Assembly (NCBI RefSeq): GCF_021699195.1
Contig: NZ_SSXE01000041.1
Span: 1 to 64,000 of the forward strand
DNA length: 64,000 nt
Reading direction: 5' to 3'
Source: Nonomuraea sp. MG754425
GTDB taxonomy: Bacteria > Actinomycetota > Actinomycetes > Streptosporangiales > Streptosporangiaceae
The notes below the pieces were generated by a model, which did no database searches, was not told the origin of the DNA, and was given only the letters and a program-made list of their open reading frames with translations. The position numbers were made by a program, and so were the translations under genes. This document shows, piece after piece, positions 8,571 through 16,440 of this stretch (position 1 is the stretch's first letter; each line of letters starts with the position of its first letter).

Positions 8571-10118
8571 TCAGGGCTTGCGGACGGCGGTGGCGAACAG
8601 GAACGTCCCGGGGGCGGACCAGTCCGTGACCGCCAGCCCGGCGTTCTCCAGCCACGCCTGCACCTGGTGCGGCTCGAACAGCAGCATGCCCTCCGGCCGG
8701 CTCGGGAAGTGGTGGCCGGCCTGGAAGTAGCGGGCGATCGGATCGGCGGACATCCGGAACGTCATGAGGGTGAACGTGCCCGCCGGGCGCAGGCACCGGC
8801 CGACCTCCTCGATCAGCCGGCCGGCGTCCTCCGGCACCGCCTGCAGGGCGTTCCAGCACGTCACCGCGCCCAGCGAGGCGTCAGAGAACGGCAGGCGCAG
8901 CGCGTCCCCCAGGACGGCGGGCACGGCGGGCAGGCGGCGGCGCAGCACGTTCAGCATCGACAGCCCGGCGTCGAGGGCGATCACCCGCTCCGCCCCGGCC
9001 GTCGAGGCGATCACGGACGTCCATCGGCCCGCGCCCGCGGCCAGGTCGAGCACCGGCCCGTCCGTGGGCCGCACGTGCCCGGCGAGGTAGCGGTCCTCGA
9101 CCTCAGGCAGCACCTGGCCGGCCCAGTTGGAGCCGGCGATGCGCAGGAACGCCGGGCGCAGCACCGACTCGTAGTACAGGCCCATGCTCGGCATCTCCGC
9201 CAGCTTGCGCAGCAGGTCGGAGGTGGCCTCGTCGGTGACCCCGCCCGCCTGGACGCCCGCGCTGAGGTCGAGGATGCCGCCCGCGATCGGGTACGCGGTC
9301 GCGCAGGCCGAGCAGCGTGCGCCGCCGTCGTCGATCCGCAGCCGTCCCGCCTCGCACCCCGGGCAGCGGAAGACGCCCGCGTGCCGGCGGAAGACGTCGG
9401 CCGGCGCGTGCGGGGGCGCGTCGCTCAGCGTGTCGCCGATGACGGCGCTCTCCTCCTCCGCCACCGGCAGGTCGTGGGTGACCGCCCAGTACGCCTTGGC
9501 CCCCGAGTACGCCAGCACCATATGCGTGTCGTTGTCCCAGTTCGCTACGACCTGCTCGGGGCTGAGCCGCTCGATCCAGGCCCGGTCGAAGCCGCGCTCG
9601 GCGTCATCCAGCGCCCACACGGCCGGCGACGGCCACACCCGGCCGAGGTCCGGGTCGGCGGGGTCGAGCACGCGCAGCGAGCGCTCCAGCCGGGTGCGGT
9701 CGGCGGCCTCCAGCGGCACGTCACGCACCGCCGCGAGGATGGCCTCCCGGTCACCGGGGAAGTGCGCCAGCAGGTAGAGCAGCGCCAGCGACAGCGGCGA
9801 GCCCGCCGGCGCCAGGCGGACGAGCCGCAGGTAGCCGCCCAGCCCGCGGCGCACGGCGGCGTGCACCTCGCCGCCGGTGGCCGGGAAGGACGTCTCGGCG
9901 AGCAGGCCGAGCAGGAGGGCCAGGTGTCCCTTGGACACGTCGTCGGCGTCGTCGGCGTCCAGGCGGGCCACCAGCGCGGGCACCGCGGGGAGCGCGGCGT
10001 CGGTCGCCCGCCCGTCCTCCCACAGCGCCGCCGCCAGCCGCTTGAACCTGCCACCCAGGCTCTCACGGGAGGCCAGGAAGAACGTCTCGACGGTCGATGG
10101 CACGGAGACCGCAGTCAT
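8571..10118 (-). CDS. SAM-dependent methyltransferase with Trm112-like zinc ribbon and long N-terminal helical domain
   Basis: The 515-residue protein has three parts. Residues 1 to about 235 are helical and alanine/leucine-rich, with no family I recognise. Residues about 245-290 hold a Trm112-like zinc ribbon with CPGC and CSAC cysteine pairs. Residues about 325-510 form a class I methyltransferase with the SAM motif VLDLAAGAGRWT and the post-motif pattern LPFSDASLGAVTCWNALQ. It should methylate a small molecule in the cytosol, but O-, N- or C-transfer cannot be told. The ATG at 10118 follows AAGGACTCGCTG. It diverges from an SDR gene, with a recurrent dyad in the shared promoter region. The N-terminal extension makes it about twice the usual length. 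Confidence 0.75.
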   Translation of the reverse strand: MTAVSVPSTVETFFLASRESLGGRFKRLAAALWEDGRATDAALPAVPALVARLDADDADDVSKGHLALLLGLLAETSFPATGGEVHAAVRRGLGGYLRLVRLAPAGSPLSLALLYLLAHFPGDREAILAAVRDVPLEAADRTRLERSLRVLDPADPDLGRVWPSPAVWALDDAERGFDRAWIERLSPEQVVANWDNDTHMVLAYSGAKAYWAVTHDLPVAEEESAVIGDTLSDAPPHAPADVFRRHAGVFRCPGCEAGRLRIDDGGARCSACATAYPIAGGILDLSAGVQAGGVTDEATSDLLRKLAEMPSMGLYYESVLRPAFLRIAGSNWAGQVLPEVEDRYLAGHVRPTDGPVLDLAAGAGRWTSVIASTAGAERVIALDAGLSMLNVLRRRLPAVPAVLGDALRLPFSDASLGAVTCWNALQAVPEDAGRLIEEVGRCLRPAGTFTLMTFRMSADPIARYFQAGHHFPSRPEGMLLFEPHQVQAWLENAGLAVTDWSAPGTFLFATAVRKP

Positions 10119-10227
10119 CAGCGAGTCCTTTCGTGAAGGCAGTGCCCGCCGACCATCGTCACCCCGCGCCACCGGCCGCTCATCTCCTGCCGTGCGCACA
10201 CGGCGACCGGCCGCCGCACGGGCCCAG

Positions 10228-10244
10228 CATTTCGAAAGATGCGA
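10228..10244 (+). promoter_or_regulatory. recurrent 17-bp dyad, copy C (SDR gene)
   Basis: GCATTTCGAAAGATGCG, with GCAT/ATGC arms around TTCGAAAG, is centred 38 bp before the SDR start codon and 118 bp from the divergent methyltransferase start. The SDR gene has no clear ribosome-binding site, so its transcript may be leaderless; the dyad would then sit near -40. Confidence 0.6.
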
Positions 10245-10273
10245 CCGGTGCCCACGCCGCGCAAGCTGACGGC

Positions 10274-11029
10274 ATGAATGAATTCGCGGGCATGACCGTG
10301 TTGGTCACCGGCGGCGGCAGCGGCATCGGGCTGGCCACCGCCGCACGTCTCGTGGAGGGCGGCGGCCGGGTGGTGCTGGCGGCGCGGGACAGCGCCCGGC
10401 TGGCTGCGGCCGCACAGATGCTGAACGGCGGCGACCGCGTCGTCGCCGTGCAGGCGGACGTCTCCAGCAACGCCGACCTGGACCGGCTGATGGACGAGAT
10501 CAGCTGGCGCTACCACGGCCTGACCGGCGTGTTCGCCAACGCCGGCGTGCCGTTCGCGGCCCGGCTGGGCGACGTCACGGAGGCCGACTACGACCTGGTG
10601 ATGGGCGCCAACTTCAAGGGCGCCTTCTTCACCGTGCAGAAGGCGCTGCCGTTGCTGGAGGACGGCGGCTCCGTGGTGCTGAACGGATCGTGGCTGGCGC
10701 ACCGGGGCGCCGCCCCGGGCTCGCTGTACGCGGCCAGCAAGGCGGCCGTGCTGAGCCTGGCCCAGACCCTGGCCCCCGACCTGGCCGAACGCCACATCCG
10801 GGTGAACGCCATCACGCCCGGCCACATCCAGACGCCGATGCTGGACACGGTGACGGGCGGCGGCGACCAGGCCCGCGAGTTCTTCCGCAGCCAGGTGACG
10901 CTCGGCCGCATCGGCCGGCCCGAGGAGATCGCGGAGACCGTGGTGTTCCTGCTGTCGGCGCGTGCCTCGTACATCACGGGCCAGGAGTTCATCGTGGACG
11001 GCGGCCTCGTCAACTCCATTCCCGGCTGA
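10274..11029 (+). CDS. short-chain dehydrogenase/reductase
   Basis: This is a 251-residue classical SDR. The NAD(P) motif GGGSGIG lies near residue 15, the NAG-like element is VFANAGVP, the catalytic serine is in LNGSWLAH and the active-site pair is YAASK. The C-terminal IVDGGLVNS is typical of the family. It would oxidise or reduce a carbonyl/hydroxyl group on an intermediate in the cytosol. The ATG giving MNEFAGM is chosen because the Rossmann strand starts seven residues later; the spacer has no obvious Shine-Dalgarno sequence. The FAD enzyme gene follows 38 bp downstream, so the two are probably co-transcribed. The substrate is unknown. Confidence 0.88.
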   Translation: MNEFAGMTVLVTGGGSGIGLATAARLVEGGGRVVLAARDSARLAAAAQMLNGGDRVVAVQADVSSNADLDRLMDEISWRYHGLTGVFANAGVPFAARLGDVTEADYDLVMGANFKGAFFTVQKALPLLEDGGSVVLNGSWLAHRGAAPGSLYAASKAAVLSLAQTLAPDLAERHIRVNAITPGHIQTPMLDTVTGGGDQAREFFRSQVTLGRIGRPEEIAETVVFLLSARASYITGQEFIVDGGLVNSIPG

Positions 11030-11067
11030 CCTCCAGAAGAGATGACCTGACGTGCAGGAGGTAGAGG

Positions 11068-12453
11068 GTGAGCGTTGAGATCAAGACCCGCGCCGTGGTC
11101 CTGGGCGGAAGCCTGGCGGGCCTGTTCGCCGCACGGGTGCTGTCGGACGCGTACGACGACGTGATCATCGTGGACCGGGACAAGCTCGTCGGGGTGGACG
11201 GACCACGCCGCGGCTGCCCGCAGAGCAGGCACATCAACGGGCTGCTGACCGGCGGCCAGCGGGCCATCGAGTCGATGTATCCCGGCATCACCGCCGAGAT
11301 GCTGGCCGACGGGGTGCCCAAGGGCGACCTGGGCGGCACCGTGCGCTGGTACATGCTGGGCAGGCAGCTCCAGCAGCGTGACTCCGACATGCTCTGCGTC
11401 GGCCCCAGCCGGCCGAAACTGGAGCACCACGTACGCGAGCGCACCCGCGCGCTGCGCAACGTGACCTTCGCCGAGCACACCGACATCCTCGGCCTGCAGG
11501 CCACCCCCGACGGCAGCCGGATCATCGGCGCCAAGGTGCAGCGGCAGGGCGGCCTGCCGGAGACCATCGACGCCGACCTGGTCGTGGACGCCACGGGCCG
11601 CGGCTCGCGCACGCCGGTCTGGCTGGAGGAACTCGGCTACGAGCCCGTCACCGAGGACCGCAAGAAGGTCGGCCTCGGCTACGTCACCCAGTACTACCGG
11701 CTCAACAGCGACCCCTTCCAGGGTGACCTGTCCATCAACGTGGTCGCGCACCCCAAGCTGCCGCGCGGCTGCATCTTCGCCAAGACCGACGGCGGACGCG
11801 TCGAGATGACCACCTACGGCATCCTCGGCGACCACCCCCCGACGGACCAGGCGGGCCTGTTCCGGTGGATCGACTCGCTGGGCGTGCCGGAGTACACCGA
11901 GGCGCTCAAGGACGCCGAGCTCCTCACCGAGCCGGTCGCCTTCCGCTTCCCCACCACGCTGCGCCGCCGCTACGAGGGCATGCGCCGCTTCCCCGACGGC
12001 CTGCTCGTCACGGGTGACGCGGTGACCTGCTTCAACCCGGTCTACGCGGGCGGCATGACGGTCGCGGCCAAGAGCGCCCTGGTGATGCGGGACCACCTGC
12101 ACACGGGGGCGTCGCCCCGGCCGCTGGACTACTTCAGGGACCTGGCACGCGACGTCGTCGATCCTCAGTGGGAGATGACGCACACCATCGACCTGAGCTT
12201 CCCCGGCGTCGAGGGCCGCAGGACGTTCGCCGTGCGGATGGCGCTGGGCTTCACCCGGCTGGTGCAGATCGCCGCCACCAGGGACGGCGCGGTCACGGCC
12301 GCGTACGTGCGGGCGGCCGGCCAGGTGGAGCGGCCCGAGTCGCTCCAGCGGCCCAAGATGATGCTGCGCGTGCTCTTCCAGGCCCTGCGCGGGCCGAAGA
12401 TCCAGCCGCGCAAGCCCGTGGTGCGCACCGCCCCCGAACGTCAGCCCGTCTGA
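11068..12453 (+). CDS. FAD-dependent monooxygenase, Lsd18/MonCI epoxidase-like
   Basis: The 461-residue flavoprotein starts with the dinucleotide-binding motif LGGSLAGLFAARVL and has the second FAD motif LLVTGDAVTCFNPVYAGGMT near residues 310-330. The GDA..FNP.Y..GM pattern is shared by polyether epoxidases such as Lsd18/MonCI and by related flavin monooxygenases. The WxWxIP motif of flavin halogenases is not seen, so I do not call it a halogenase. It would oxygenate an alkene or aromatic intermediate with NAD(P)H, FAD and O2. A GTG start follows AGGAGGTAGAGG. A perfect 13-bp hairpin lies between this gene and the next. Epoxidase is a family-level guess; ring hydroxylase is the main alternative. 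Confidence 0.72.
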   Translation: MSVEIKTRAVVLGGSLAGLFAARVLSDAYDDVIIVDRDKLVGVDGPRRGCPQSRHINGLLTGGQRAIESMYPGITAEMLADGVPKGDLGGTVRWYMLGRQLQQRDSDMLCVGPSRPKLEHHVRERTRALRNVTFAEHTDILGLQATPDGSRIIGAKVQRQGGLPETIDADLVVDATGRGSRTPVWLEELGYEPVTEDRKKVGLGYVTQYYRLNSDPFQGDLSINVVAHPKLPRGCIFAKTDGGRVEMTTYGILGDHPPTDQAGLFRWIDSLGVPEYTEALKDAELLTEPVAFRFPTTLRRRYEGMRRFPDGLLVTGDAVTCFNPVYAGGMTVAAKSALVMRDHLHTGASPRPLDYFRDLARDVVDPQWEMTHTIDLSFPGVEGRRTFAVRMALGFTRLVQIAATRDGAVTAAYVRAAGQVERPESLQRPKMMLRVLFQALRGPKIQPRKPVVRTAPERQPV

Positions 12454-12480
12454 CCCGTTCCCGATCCATCGACCTTCCCG

Positions 12481-12513
12481 CCGGGCCACGGCCGTACGCA
12501 GGCCGTGGCCCGG
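12481..12513 (+). terminator. strong hairpin between FAD enzyme and DUF2855 genes
   Basis: CCGGGCCACGGCC and GGCCGTGGCCCGG form a perfect 13-bp stem with a 7-base loop, 28 bp after the FAD gene stop and 27 bp before the next start. It may end the transcript or reduce read-through into DUF2855; no T-run follows. Confidence 0.5.
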
Positions 12514-12539
12514 CGTACGACCCAGCGAAGGAGACCACC

Positions 12540-13610
12540 GTGTCCCAGTGGGAAGTCCTGGCCGATCGCGAAGACCCGGCGAAGGCCGAGGTACGCCCGG
12601 CCGCCCCGGCCCCCCTCCAGCCCGGCGAGGTACGGCTCGCCCTGGAGAAACTGGCCATGACCACCAACAACGCCACCTACGCCCGCTTCGGCGACGACGG
12701 CGTGATCCCGTTCTGGAACGCCTTCCCCGGCCCCGAGGGCTACGGCCGGCCGCCGGTCTGGGCCTACGTCAAGGTGACGGAGTCCGCCCACCCGGACGTC
12801 GCCGTCGGCGGCCGGTTCTACGGCTACGTCCCGATGTCGAGCCACCACGTGATCGCGGCGCAGCCCGTGGACGGCGGGCTCATGGACACCTCGCCGCAGC
12901 GCTCCTTCCTGCACCCGTGGTACCTGACCTTCGAGCCGGCCGGCGAGCCGGACCCGCTCGACGACCGCAAGGCGGCCGTGCACCCCGTCTACCCGGCCGC
13001 CTACAACCTGGCCGACCTGCTGGAGCGCAAGGCGGACGAGGGCGCGCGGGCCGTCGTGCTCACCAGCGCCTCCAGCAAGGTGAGCATCGGGCTCGCCGCG
13101 GAGCTGGCCCACCGCGGGACCGGCCTGCGCCGGATCGGCCTCACCTCCCGGGGCAACGCCGCCTTCGTCGCCGGCCTCGGCCTGTACGACGAGGTCGCCA
13201 CCTACGACGCCCCGGCATCGGCGGAGCAGGGCGGCCCGATCGTCTTCGTGGACGTGACGGGCGACCCGGACCTGCGCCGCGGCGTCGCCGGGCACCACGC
13301 GGCGAACCTGGCCGCCACGGTGCTCGTCGGCTTCACCCACCCGGCCGCGTCCGTGCTGCCGCCGCCGGACATGCCCGGCCCCGACCCCGAGGTGTTCTTC
13401 ACCCCGGCCGTGGAGGGCCAGACCGCGCAGGAGGAGGGCCAGGAGGTCTACCGCGCCCGCTACGCCGCCGCCGAGCGGCGCTTCCTGGAGCACTCCACGT
13501 CCTGGCTCACCGTCAGGAACGGGCAGGGGCCCGAGGAGATCGTGGCGGCCTACCAGGCGCTGCTGGCCGGCGAGCAGCGGCCGGACGAGATCGTCGCGCT
13601 CACTCCGTGA
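12540..13610 (+). CDS. DUF2855 family protein, MDR-like
   Basis: The 356-residue protein matches my recollection of the DUF2855 family: an N-terminal region resembling the GroES-like part of medium-chain reductases (VWAYVKVTESAHPDVAVGG) and a central Rossmann-like part with VVLTSASSKVSIGLA where the nucleotide-binding turn would be. A GTG start is preceded by GAAGGAG. Members of this family are found near dehydrogenase and flavoenzyme genes, but the biochemical role is not established to my knowledge. It is the last gene of the SDR-FAD-DUF2855 set and ends at a strong convergent terminator. A role in reduction of an enone or ketone is only a guess. Confidence 0.6.
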   Translation: MSQWEVLADREDPAKAEVRPAAPAPLQPGEVRLALEKLAMTTNNATYARFGDDGVIPFWNAFPGPEGYGRPPVWAYVKVTESAHPDVAVGGRFYGYVPMSSHHVIAAQPVDGGLMDTSPQRSFLHPWYLTFEPAGEPDPLDDRKAAVHPVYPAAYNLADLLERKADEGARAVVLTSASSKVSIGLAAELAHRGTGLRRIGLTSRGNAAFVAGLGLYDEVATYDAPASAEQGGPIVFVDVTGDPDLRRGVAGHHAANLAATVLVGFTHPAASVLPPPDMPGPDPEVFFTPAVEGQTAQEEGQEVYRARYAAAERRFLEHSTSWLTVRNGQGPEEIVAAYQALLAGEQRPDEIVALTP

Positions 13611-13618
13611 ATCATCCG

Positions 13619-13663
13619 ACAGCAGGAGGGGGACGCCCGCCGCGGGCGTCCCCCTCCTGCTGT
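13619..13663. terminator. bidirectional terminator hairpin
   Basis: The 21-bp arms starting ACAGCAGGAGGGGGACGCCC pair perfectly with their complement around a 3-base loop. It separates the convergent DUF2855 and solute-binding-protein genes and overlaps the latter's stop codon. Confidence 0.85.
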
Positions 13664-14973
13664 TAGCTGTCCACGTGCAGGTGGTACGTCGAGCCCGGGG
13701 AGACGCCGGACCAGTTCGCGTGGTAGTCGTCCAGGAGGGACTGCGCCTCGCGGGTGGCCCGGCCGAAGCGCGCGAGCGGGTCGGCGTCGCGCGTCAGCAC
13801 GTCCCGCATGGCGCGCATGGCCACCCGCTGGATGTGCGCGTAGGCGCCCATGACGGCCTGGGTCGGCTCGCCCGACATCATCTCGAGCTGCTCCGTGGCG
13901 ACCCGGAAGTACGGGTGCCGCTCGAACCAGCCCTCTTGGTCCAGCAGCTCCACGGCCGGCGTGGTGACGGGGGCCGAGCCGTACACCTTGTGCCAGTCGG
14001 CGGCGTTGGCCGGGGTGTTGAGGAACTGGGTGAAGGCCAGGGCCCCGTCGCGGGTGGCCTCGTCCAGGCCGTCGGCCAGCCAGATCGCGTCGCCGCCGAT
14101 CCAGTTGCCCGCGTACGGGACGCGCTCGTTGGCGGGCACCGGGGCCGTCACGATGTCGAACCCGTTCTCCCGCGCCCCCGCGACCATGTACGCGGCGTCG
14201 AAGGACGAGCTGAGCCGCAGCGCGACCCGCTCGCCGGTGAACGCCGCGAACGTGCCCTGCCAGTCCTGCATCGCGCCCGTGTAGAGGAAATGGCCGTCGG
14301 CGGCCAGGCGGGTCCACCACTCGACGTAGTCCATCATCGCCGGGCAGGTCAGGTCCACCGTGGTGGCGGGGCCGCGCCGCCCGTTGTGGTGCTCGGCGAA
14401 CAGGCCGCCCTGCTGGGCGAGCGCGTGCTGGAAGAACTTGCCGTCGATCACCCAGCTCATCGCGCGGGACGGCCCGTGGGCGGCCAGGGCGCGGCCGGCG
14501 GCGTCCACGTCCGACCAGGTCCGCGGCACGTCCGGCACGCCGGCGGCGCGCAGCAGGCTGGTGTTGGCGTACAGGAGCATCGTGGACAGCGTCAGCGGCA
14601 TGGCGACCAGCTCGCCGCCGAGCGTGTAGAAGGCCCTGGCCGCCTCGACCAGGTCGCCGGTCACCACCGGTTCGCCGAGGATCTCCGTCCGGCCGCCGAT
14701 CGCCCGCTCCACCGAGGTGAACAGCGGGCGGCCGTCGGCGGTCCGCGTGTCGCGCGCGTGCTGCGTCGCGCCGCTGTAGTAGGACGCGATCGCCGGAGGA
14801 CGGCCCTGCGCGGCGGCGTGGCTCACCTCCTGGGGCAGCCGCTGCCACCAGACGGGCCGCACGTTGACGCGGTGACCCGGATGAGCGGCTTCGAACTCGG
14901 CCGCCCGCTTCTGCACGGTCTCCAGGAAGCTGGGGAACGGGTACTGCGAGAACCACGCGTCGATGACCACCAT
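13663..14973 (-). CDS. extracellular solute-binding protein family 1 (UgpB-like), no evident signal peptide
   Basis: The 436-residue protein has the periplasmic-binding-protein fold of family 1 (sugar/glycerol-phosphate type): an early AFPFPSFLE-like first strand and helix, a central LTLSTMLLYANTSLLRAAG segment where UgpB-like proteins have their hinge, and the usual C-terminal lobe with tryptophans. From the ATG at 14973 (MVVIDAWFS) there is no signal peptide or lipobox. An in-frame ATG at 15138 would add 55 residues including RRIFGIAALPV and a repeated ALPVS stretch, but it would overlap the divergent gene's start codon and consume its promoter. No ABC permease or ATPase gene is nearby. It may therefore be a cytosolic binding protein or enzyme, or an orphan receptor. 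Confidence 0.65.
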   Translation of the reverse strand: MVVIDAWFSQYPFPSFLETVQKRAAEFEAAHPGHRVNVRPVWWQRLPQEVSHAAAQGRPPAIASYYSGATQHARDTRTADGRPLFTSVERAIGGRTEILGEPVVTGDLVEAARAFYTLGGELVAMPLTLSTMLLYANTSLLRAAGVPDVPRTWSDVDAAGRALAAHGPSRAMSWVIDGKFFQHALAQQGGLFAEHHNGRRGPATTVDLTCPAMMDYVEWWTRLAADGHFLYTGAMQDWQGTFAAFTGERVALRLSSSFDAAYMVAGARENGFDIVTAPVPANERVPYAGNWIGGDAIWLADGLDEATRDGALAFTQFLNTPANAADWHKVYGSAPVTTPAVELLDQEGWFERHPYFRVATEQLEMMSGEPTQAVMGAYAHIQRVAMRAMRDVLTRDADPLARFGRATREAQSLLDDYHANWSGVSPGSTYHLHVDS

Positions 14974-15030
14974 GCCACCATCGTGCGCGCCGCGTCCGTG
15001 GCCCGCTTCTCGGCGATTGCGCGGGTGCGG

Positions 15031-15087
15031 CACGGGCAGGGCAGACACGGGCAGGGCAGACACGGGCAGGGCAGACACGGGCAGGGC
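15031..15087. repeat. 15-bp tandem repeat, about 3.8 copies
   Basis: The unit CACGGGCAGGGCAGA is repeated exactly three times (15031-15075), followed by a fourth copy that diverges after 12 bases. It lies in the divergent promoter region between the solute-binding-protein gene and the hydroxylase gene, directly next to dyad copy D. It could vary in length between strains. Confidence 0.9.
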
Positions 15088-15088
15088 C

Positions 15089-15105
15089 GCAATGCCGAAG
15101 ATGCG
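15089..15105 (+). promoter_or_regulatory. recurrent 17-bp dyad, copy D (hydroxylase gene at 15137)
   Basis: GCAATGCCGAAGATGCG, flanked by CC and GC, is centred 40 bp before the hydroxylase start codon. It is almost identical to copy E read on the other strand, differing at two of 17 bases. Confidence 0.6.
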
Positions 15106-15136
15106 GCGCGCCACACCCCGGTGTGAGGCTGGCCTC

Positions 15137-16390
15137 ATGCCGAACTCGGTCGTGGACACCCTCGCAGACGCCCCCGAGCACGATCCGCCCGCCCCGCCGG
15201 AGCCCGGCCTCACGCCCGCCGAGGTGATCGCCAGGGCGGAGGCGATCGCGCCGTCGCTGGTCGGCCGGCAGGCCGAGACGGAGCGGCGCACGTTCTACGC
15301 CGAGGACACCCACGAGGAGTTCTCCCGGGCGGGCTTCTACCGCATCCTGGTGCCCCGCAAATACGGCGGCTACGAGTTCGGCGTCGAGACCTTCATGCGC
15401 GTCGTCGGCGCCCTCACCAGAGGCTGCCCCTCGACGGGCTGGATGTACTGCCTGGGCGCCGCGCACGCGCTCACCGTGGCCTCGCTGTTCGGCGAGCGGG
15501 CGCAGGCGGAGCTGTTCGCCGGCGGCGAGTTCATCTGCCCGGCCACGGTCGTGCCGAGCGGCACCGCCGAACGCGCCGCCGACGGCTCCTGGCTGATCGA
15601 CGGCACGTGGGGCTACTGCTCGGGCTCCCCGTACGCCACCCACTTCTTCGGCCACACGCTGGTCACGCCCGCGGGCGGCGGCCCGCCGGAGCCGATGATG
15701 TTCATCGCGCCGCGTGCGCGCTGGCGTCGCCTGGACGACTGGGGGCACTCGCTCGGCCTCAAGGGCAGCGGCTCGCACAGCGTCGAGATCGCCGGCGCCC
15801 GCGTGCCCGCGCACCACACGATCCCCGGCCACATGAGCCAGATCGACGTGACCGCCGGCACCCCCGGCCTGGCCCTGCACGGCAACCCCGAGTACGGCGG
15901 CGGCCAGTTGTCGTTCATGGTGCTGGAGGACGCCGTGCTCGCGGTCGGCATCGCCAAGGGCATGCTCGACGCGTACGAGGTGCTGATGCGCACGCGGACG
16001 ACCGCCTTCCCGCCCATCCAGGGCCGCGCCGAGGACCCCGACTACCAGCTCTGGTACGGCACCGCCGCCGCCCTCATCGCCACGGCCGAGGCCGCCACCT
16101 CCGACGCGATCCGCCAGTGGCGCGAGACGTGCGCGCGCGGCCCGGCGGCCGTCACCCGCGAACGCGAGCTGACCGTCGCCGGCATCTGCGGCGAGGCGGT
16201 CGCGCTGTGCTCCAGGGCCGTGGGGGAGTTCCTCTACCCCACGGCGGGGTCGAGCGCCGTGCGCCGGGGTGAGCGCGTCGAGCGCCTGTGGCGCGACCTG
16301 TCGATGTTGCGCACCCACGCCGGGGTGTCGGTCTACCTGTCCGTCATCGCGAAGCGGGACCTGGCGCGAGCCCGGTTCGGCCTCGGGTGA
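15137..16390 (+). CDS. HsaA-type flavin-dependent hydroxylase (acyl-CoA dehydrogenase fold)
   Basis: This is a 417-residue paralogue of the gene at 3824. After a Pro/Ala-rich N-terminus of about 30 residues it shows [13 protein letters not shown], the signature [18 protein letters not shown] and a type-2 C-terminal dehydrogenase domain. As in HsaA-type enzymes it should hydroxylate an aromatic or polycyclic substrate with reduced flavin supplied by a reductase. It is the first gene of a pair with the HpaB-type hydroxylase, whose start is 50 bp downstream. The upstream TGAGG is a weak ribosome-binding site. Two paralogous hydroxylases suggest two ring oxidations or a desaturation plus a hydroxylation; the sequence does not decide. 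Confidence 0.8.
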   Translation: MPNSVVDTLADAPEHDPPAPPEPGLTPAEVIARAEAIAPSLVGRQAETERRTFYAEDTHEEFSRAGFYRILVPRKYGGYEFGVETFMRVVGALTRGCPSTGWMYCLGAAHALTVASLFGERAQAELFAGGEFICPATVVPSGTAERAADGSWLIDGTWGYCSGSPYATHFFGHTLVTPAGGGPPEPMMFIAPRARWRRLDDWGHSLGLKGSGSHSVEIAGARVPAHHTIPGHMSQIDVTAGTPGLALHGNPEYGGGQLSFMVLEDAVLAVGIAKGMLDAYEVLMRTRTTAFPPIQGRAEDPDYQLWYGTAAALIATAEAATSDAIRQWRETCARGPAAVTRERELTVAGICGEAVALCSRAVGEFLYPTAGSSAVRRGERVERLWRDLSMLRTHAGVSVYLSVIAKRDLARARFGLG

Positions 16391-16440
16391 ACCCCCGTGA
16401 CGAGCCGAACCTCAACGAGCCGAAGCGGAAGGAGGCCGGC

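Noticed and set aside
3815-8629. A 1604-codon plus-strand open frame, and other very long frames such as 22247-27493 (+) and 22566-27473 (-)
   Set aside because: These run antisense or out of frame to clearly conserved genes, are full of Arg/Pro/Gly/His low-complexity sequence and match no family. Long chance frames are normal at this GC content.
11068-12453. Flavin-dependent halogenase, to complete the SgcC-like chloro-beta-tyrosine pathway
   Set aside because: The FAD-binding and GDA..FNP.Y..GM motifs are present, but the WxWxIP halogenase motif was not found; the pattern fits epoxidase/hydroxylase relatives better.
14973-15138. N-terminal extension of the solute-binding protein as a Tat-like signal (RRIFGIAALPV...)
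   Set aside because: The RRIFGIAA codons are the dyad site itself, the ALPVS repeats are the 15-bp tandem repeat, and the start codon would overlap the ATG of the divergent gene. Kept only as an alternative.
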